Under the pieces are notes generated by a model. It ran no database searches. It was not told the origin of the DNA and worked only from the letters and a program-made list of their open reading frames with translations. Below, piece after piece: positions 61,903-64,000 of a DNA stretch of 64,000 nt (the stretch's first letter is position 1; each line of letters opens with the position of its first letter). Source of the DNA: Colwellia sp. 75C3. GTDB taxonomy: Bacteria; Pseudomonadota; Gammaproteobacteria; Enterobacterales; Alteromonadaceae. The position numbers and the translations under genes are program-made. The DNA lies in NCBI RefSeq assembly GCF_002836255.1, contig NZ_PJAU01000033.1, positions 682,001 to 746,000 of the forward strand, in the 5' to 3' direction.

Positions 61903-63660
61903 ATGGCTGGACGCATTTCTCGACAATTTATTGATGACTTACTCAGCAGAGCAGATATTGTTGATCTCGTTGATGGCCGAGTACCGTTAAAAAAGGCGGG
62001 TAAAAACTACCAAGCCTGTTGCCCATTTCATAATGAAAAATCCCCCTCGTTTACTGTAAGCCAAGATAAACAGTTTTATCACTGCTTTGGTTGTGGCGAA
62101 CACGGCAATGCTATTTCTTTTTTGATGGAATTCGATCGTCTTGATTTTGTTGATGCAGTTGAAGAGCTTGCTTCCCATTGCGGAATGGAAGTGGTCCGAG
62201 AAGAAAATACTGCCAGTCCAGAGGAACAACGTCGACAGCAACAAGTTTACCAGCAAAAACAAGATGACTATGAGCTAATGTCGCAAATTAGTCGTTTTTT
62301 CCAGCAGCAATTAAAAGTGGCTAGTGATAAAGACAAAGCTATCGACTATTTAAAAGCTCGAGGGCTAAGTGGCGAGGTTGTTAAGCGCTTTGGTATTGGC
62401 TACATAAGTGACGCTTGGGACGGTATGATGAGTAGCTTCTCACGTAATGGTCAAGCTAATCAGCAATTAATTGATTTAGGTATGGCCATTGCGGGTGATA
62501 AAAAGCGACCTTATGATCGCTTTCGTGGTCGTATCATGTTTCCTATTAGTGATAAACGTGGACGAGTCATTGGCTTTGGTGGGCGCGTTTTAGGTGATGA
62601 AAAGCCCAAGTATTTAAACTCGCCAGAAACACGTGTGTATCATAAAGGCCAAGAGCTTTATGGTTTGCATGAAGCCAAACAAGCCAACAAACAGCTTAAG
62701 CGTTTAATTGTGGTTGAAGGTTATATGGATGTCGTGGCGTTAGCACAACACGGTGTTGATTACGCTGTTGCATCGCTAGGTACAGCGACTACTTTTGAGC
62801 AATTACAAACATTATTTCGTACTGTGCCCGATGTTATCTGTTGTTATGATGGCGACAGAGCCGGGCGTGAAGCTGCGTGGCGAGCAATGGAAAATGCCTT
62901 ACCGCTTATTCGAGATGGCTTTTCGTTAAAATTTGTTTTTGTACCAGATGGTGAAGATCCTGACTCTTTAATAAGAACTCAAGGGCAAAAAGCTTTTGAA
63001 ACAATTATTGATAACGCCATGCCGTTATCCAAATTCCTTTTTGAGCAACTCATGCAGAAAGTTGATATGAGCTCCCTAGAAGGAAGGTCAGCTTTAGTTG
63101 AGTCATTCCAACCGTATTTATCAAAGCTGCCTGCTAGTACTTTAAAAGACGCCATGATTAATGAAGTAGCTAATAATTTTGGTACCGGTAGCGAGCATTT
63201 TCTTGCAAAGTTTACCAAAAGTTTACAAGGTGAAGTTGTTAAGTCACCCGTTAAAGTAAGCACAAAAGTAACACCCGTGAGGTTAGCACTTGCTTTATTG
63301 TTAGAGCATCCCCATATAGCAAATAGCTTAGGTGAAATTAGTGTGTTGCAGCCGCTAACGGCACCAGGAATACCTTTGTTAATGCAGGTACTTGGTGTGT
63401 GTCAGCAAAACCCTGATATTAAGTCACCGCAATTGCTTGAATACTTTCGTGGTACTGAGCAGGGATCACAATTAGCAAAGTTGATGTGTTGGCAGCACCA
63501 TGTAGAAGCTGATGCAGCAACTGATGTTTTTCTTGATAGTATTGAGAAGTTATTGAATAACTTTGTTGAGCAGCGAGCTGAAGTATTATTACAAAAAGCA
63601 CGCGCTGGACAAATGACAGCTGAAGAAAAGCAAGAGTTACAAGCAATACTAAATGCTTAA
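61903..63660 (+). CDS. dnaG: DNA primase DnaG
   Basis: Makes RNA primers at the replication fork. The 585 residues have an N-terminal zinc domain (CCPFHNEKSPSFTVSQ, then CFGCGEHGNAISF), the core polymerase with the GYISDAWDG and IGFGGRVLGDEKPKYLNSPET segments, a TOPRIM fold (VVEGYMDVVAL and CCYDGDRAGREAAW), and a C-terminal DnaB-interaction domain (about 430-585). The ribosome site is weak. It lies before rpoD, as in the conserved macromolecular synthesis operon. Confidence 0.98.
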   Translation: MAGRISRQFIDDLLSRADIVDLVDGRVPLKKAGKNYQACCPFHNEKSPSFTVSQDKQFYHCFGCGEHGNAISFLMEFDRLDFVDAVEELASHCGMEVVREENTASPEEQRRQQQVYQQKQDDYELMSQISRFFQQQLKVASDKDKAIDYLKARGLSGEVVKRFGIGYISDAWDGMMSSFSRNGQANQQLIDLGMAIAGDKKRPYDRFRGRIMFPISDKRGRVIGFGGRVLGDEKPKYLNSPETRVYHKGQELYGLHEAKQANKQLKRLIVVEGYMDVVALAQHGVDYAVASLGTATTFEQLQTLFRTVPDVICCYDGDRAGREAAWRAMENALPLIRDGFSLKFVFVPDGEDPDSLIRTQGQKAFETIIDNAMPLSKFLFEQLMQKVDMSSLEGRSALVESFQPYLSKLPASTLKDAMINEVANNFGTGSEHFLAKFTKSLQGEVVKSPVKVSTKVTPVRLALALLLEHPHIANSLGEISVLQPLTAPGIPLLMQVLGVCQQNPDIKSPQLLEYFRGTEQGSQLAKLMCWQHHVEADAATDVFLDSIEKLLNNFVEQRAEVLLQKARAGQMTAEEKQELQAILNA

Positions 63661-63796
63661 CTGTTAGTTTTAGCTATACTTAGCAAGCATCTTCAGATGC
63701 AGCGAGTATTAAATAAGATAAGAGCTATTATATAGCTTGAAATGTTAACAAGCGATTAAGACAGCATATTAGCTGGTAAATGTCTTTGAAATTCGC

Positions 63797-63802
63797 TATA
63801 AT
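63797..63802 (+). promoter_or_regulatory. Candidate -10 box of rpoD
   Basis: A TATAAT lies 95 bases before the rpoD start in the 236-base dnaG-rpoD gap. The hexamer 17 bases upstream does not resemble TTGACA. A small hairpin (GCATCTTCAGATGC, 63687-63700) just after dnaG could be a processing or pause site. Confidence 0.4.
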
Positions 63803-63896
63803 TTCCGGCTTTATTGCGTCATTTATTAGCTTTTACTAATGTATAAAGCGCATATTTTACATCCCATATTTATAATATACAGGTGGACACTCGTCA

Positions 63897-64000
63897 ATGG
63901 AACCAGCCCCTCAATCAAGACTTAAAGACCTGATAACCAAAGGTAAAGAACAAGGTTATTTAACGTTTGCGCAGGTTAATGATCATCTTCCACAAGACAT
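63897..64000 (+). CDS. rpoD: RNA polymerase primary sigma factor RpoD (5' part only)
   Basis: Only the first 34 codons are inside the window. MEPAPQSRLKDLITKGKEQG and YLTFAQVNDHLPQD match region 1.1 of RpoD closely (Escherichia coli begins MEQNPQSQLKLLVTRGKEQG). An AGGTGG site precedes the ATG. Gene order rpsU-dnaG-rpoD supports the call. Confidence 0.95.
   Translation, partial: MEPAPQSRLKDLITKGKEQGYLTFAQVNDHLPQD

Noticed and set aside
1..64000. CRISPR arrays, tRNA or rRNA genes, prophage or transposase genes
   Set aside because: No regularly spaced direct repeats, cloverleaf sequences, ribosomal RNA segments or mobile-element proteins were seen on reading. Only short noncoding elements are present.

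Overview
The window comes from a low-GC marine gammaproteobacterium of the Alteromonadales. A Colwellia-like genome fits best, judging by AT-rich codon use, protein sequence style, and gene blocks that match the enterobacterial order with local losses. This placement is inference; no database was searched. About 58 protein genes are supported, nearly all chromosomal housekeeping. No tRNA, rRNA, CRISPR array, prophage or transposase gene was seen.

Layout. 1-7.7 kb: the gpmI-envC-yibQ block faces away from yibN-grxC-secB-gpsA, with trmL after it. 7.7-14.4 kb: fieF, a lysophospholipase-like hydrolase, a BlaI/M56-TonB regulatory pair, and psd-rsgA, with orn divergent. 15.4-26.8 kb: an accessory-looking region with a DUF885 protein, three c-di-GMP-type proteins in which at least one catalytic domain is dead, a GGDEF-EAL protein with an intact EAL site, and a chemoreceptor. 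27-33 kb: DUF971-hslU-hslV-ftsN-priA with rpmE divergent. 33-38.4 kb: a large HExxH metalloprotease and an ECF sigma / membrane partner / DUF4097 operon. 38.6-47.3 kb: dnaB, yjbQ, a dead LysR gene, a VOC protein, purU, a peroxiredoxin-glutaredoxin fusion, and hutG-hutF behind a HutC-like operator. 47.4-56.3 kb: ccoG-srkA-dsbA, degS-degQ-zapG, zapE, and a CXXC-less cnoX. 56.4-64 kb: uppP-folK-folB, plsY, tsaD, and the macromolecular synthesis block rpsU-yqeY-dnaG-rpoD (rpoD cut by the window edge).

Most notable observations. (1) A well-matched class I cyclic-di-GMP (GEMM-I) riboswitch lies on the minus strand at about 17.5-17.6 kb. It has its own sigma-70-like promoter and a terminator-like platform but no open reading frame downstream, and it sits back-to-back with the cluster of degenerate c-di-GMP proteins. 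(2) Two vestigial copies of the tsaD 3' end lie in tandem after tsaD, about 163 bp apart. They differ from the live tail almost only at synonymous sites, so they look like scars of repeated replacement of the gene end, not decayed duplicates. (3) Six full and several partial copies of a short palindromic element (MITE-like) share a core but have alternative terminal inverted repeats. They are inserted inside otherwise conserved operons. One truncates a LysR gene, and one places an extended -10 promoter just upstream of dnaG.
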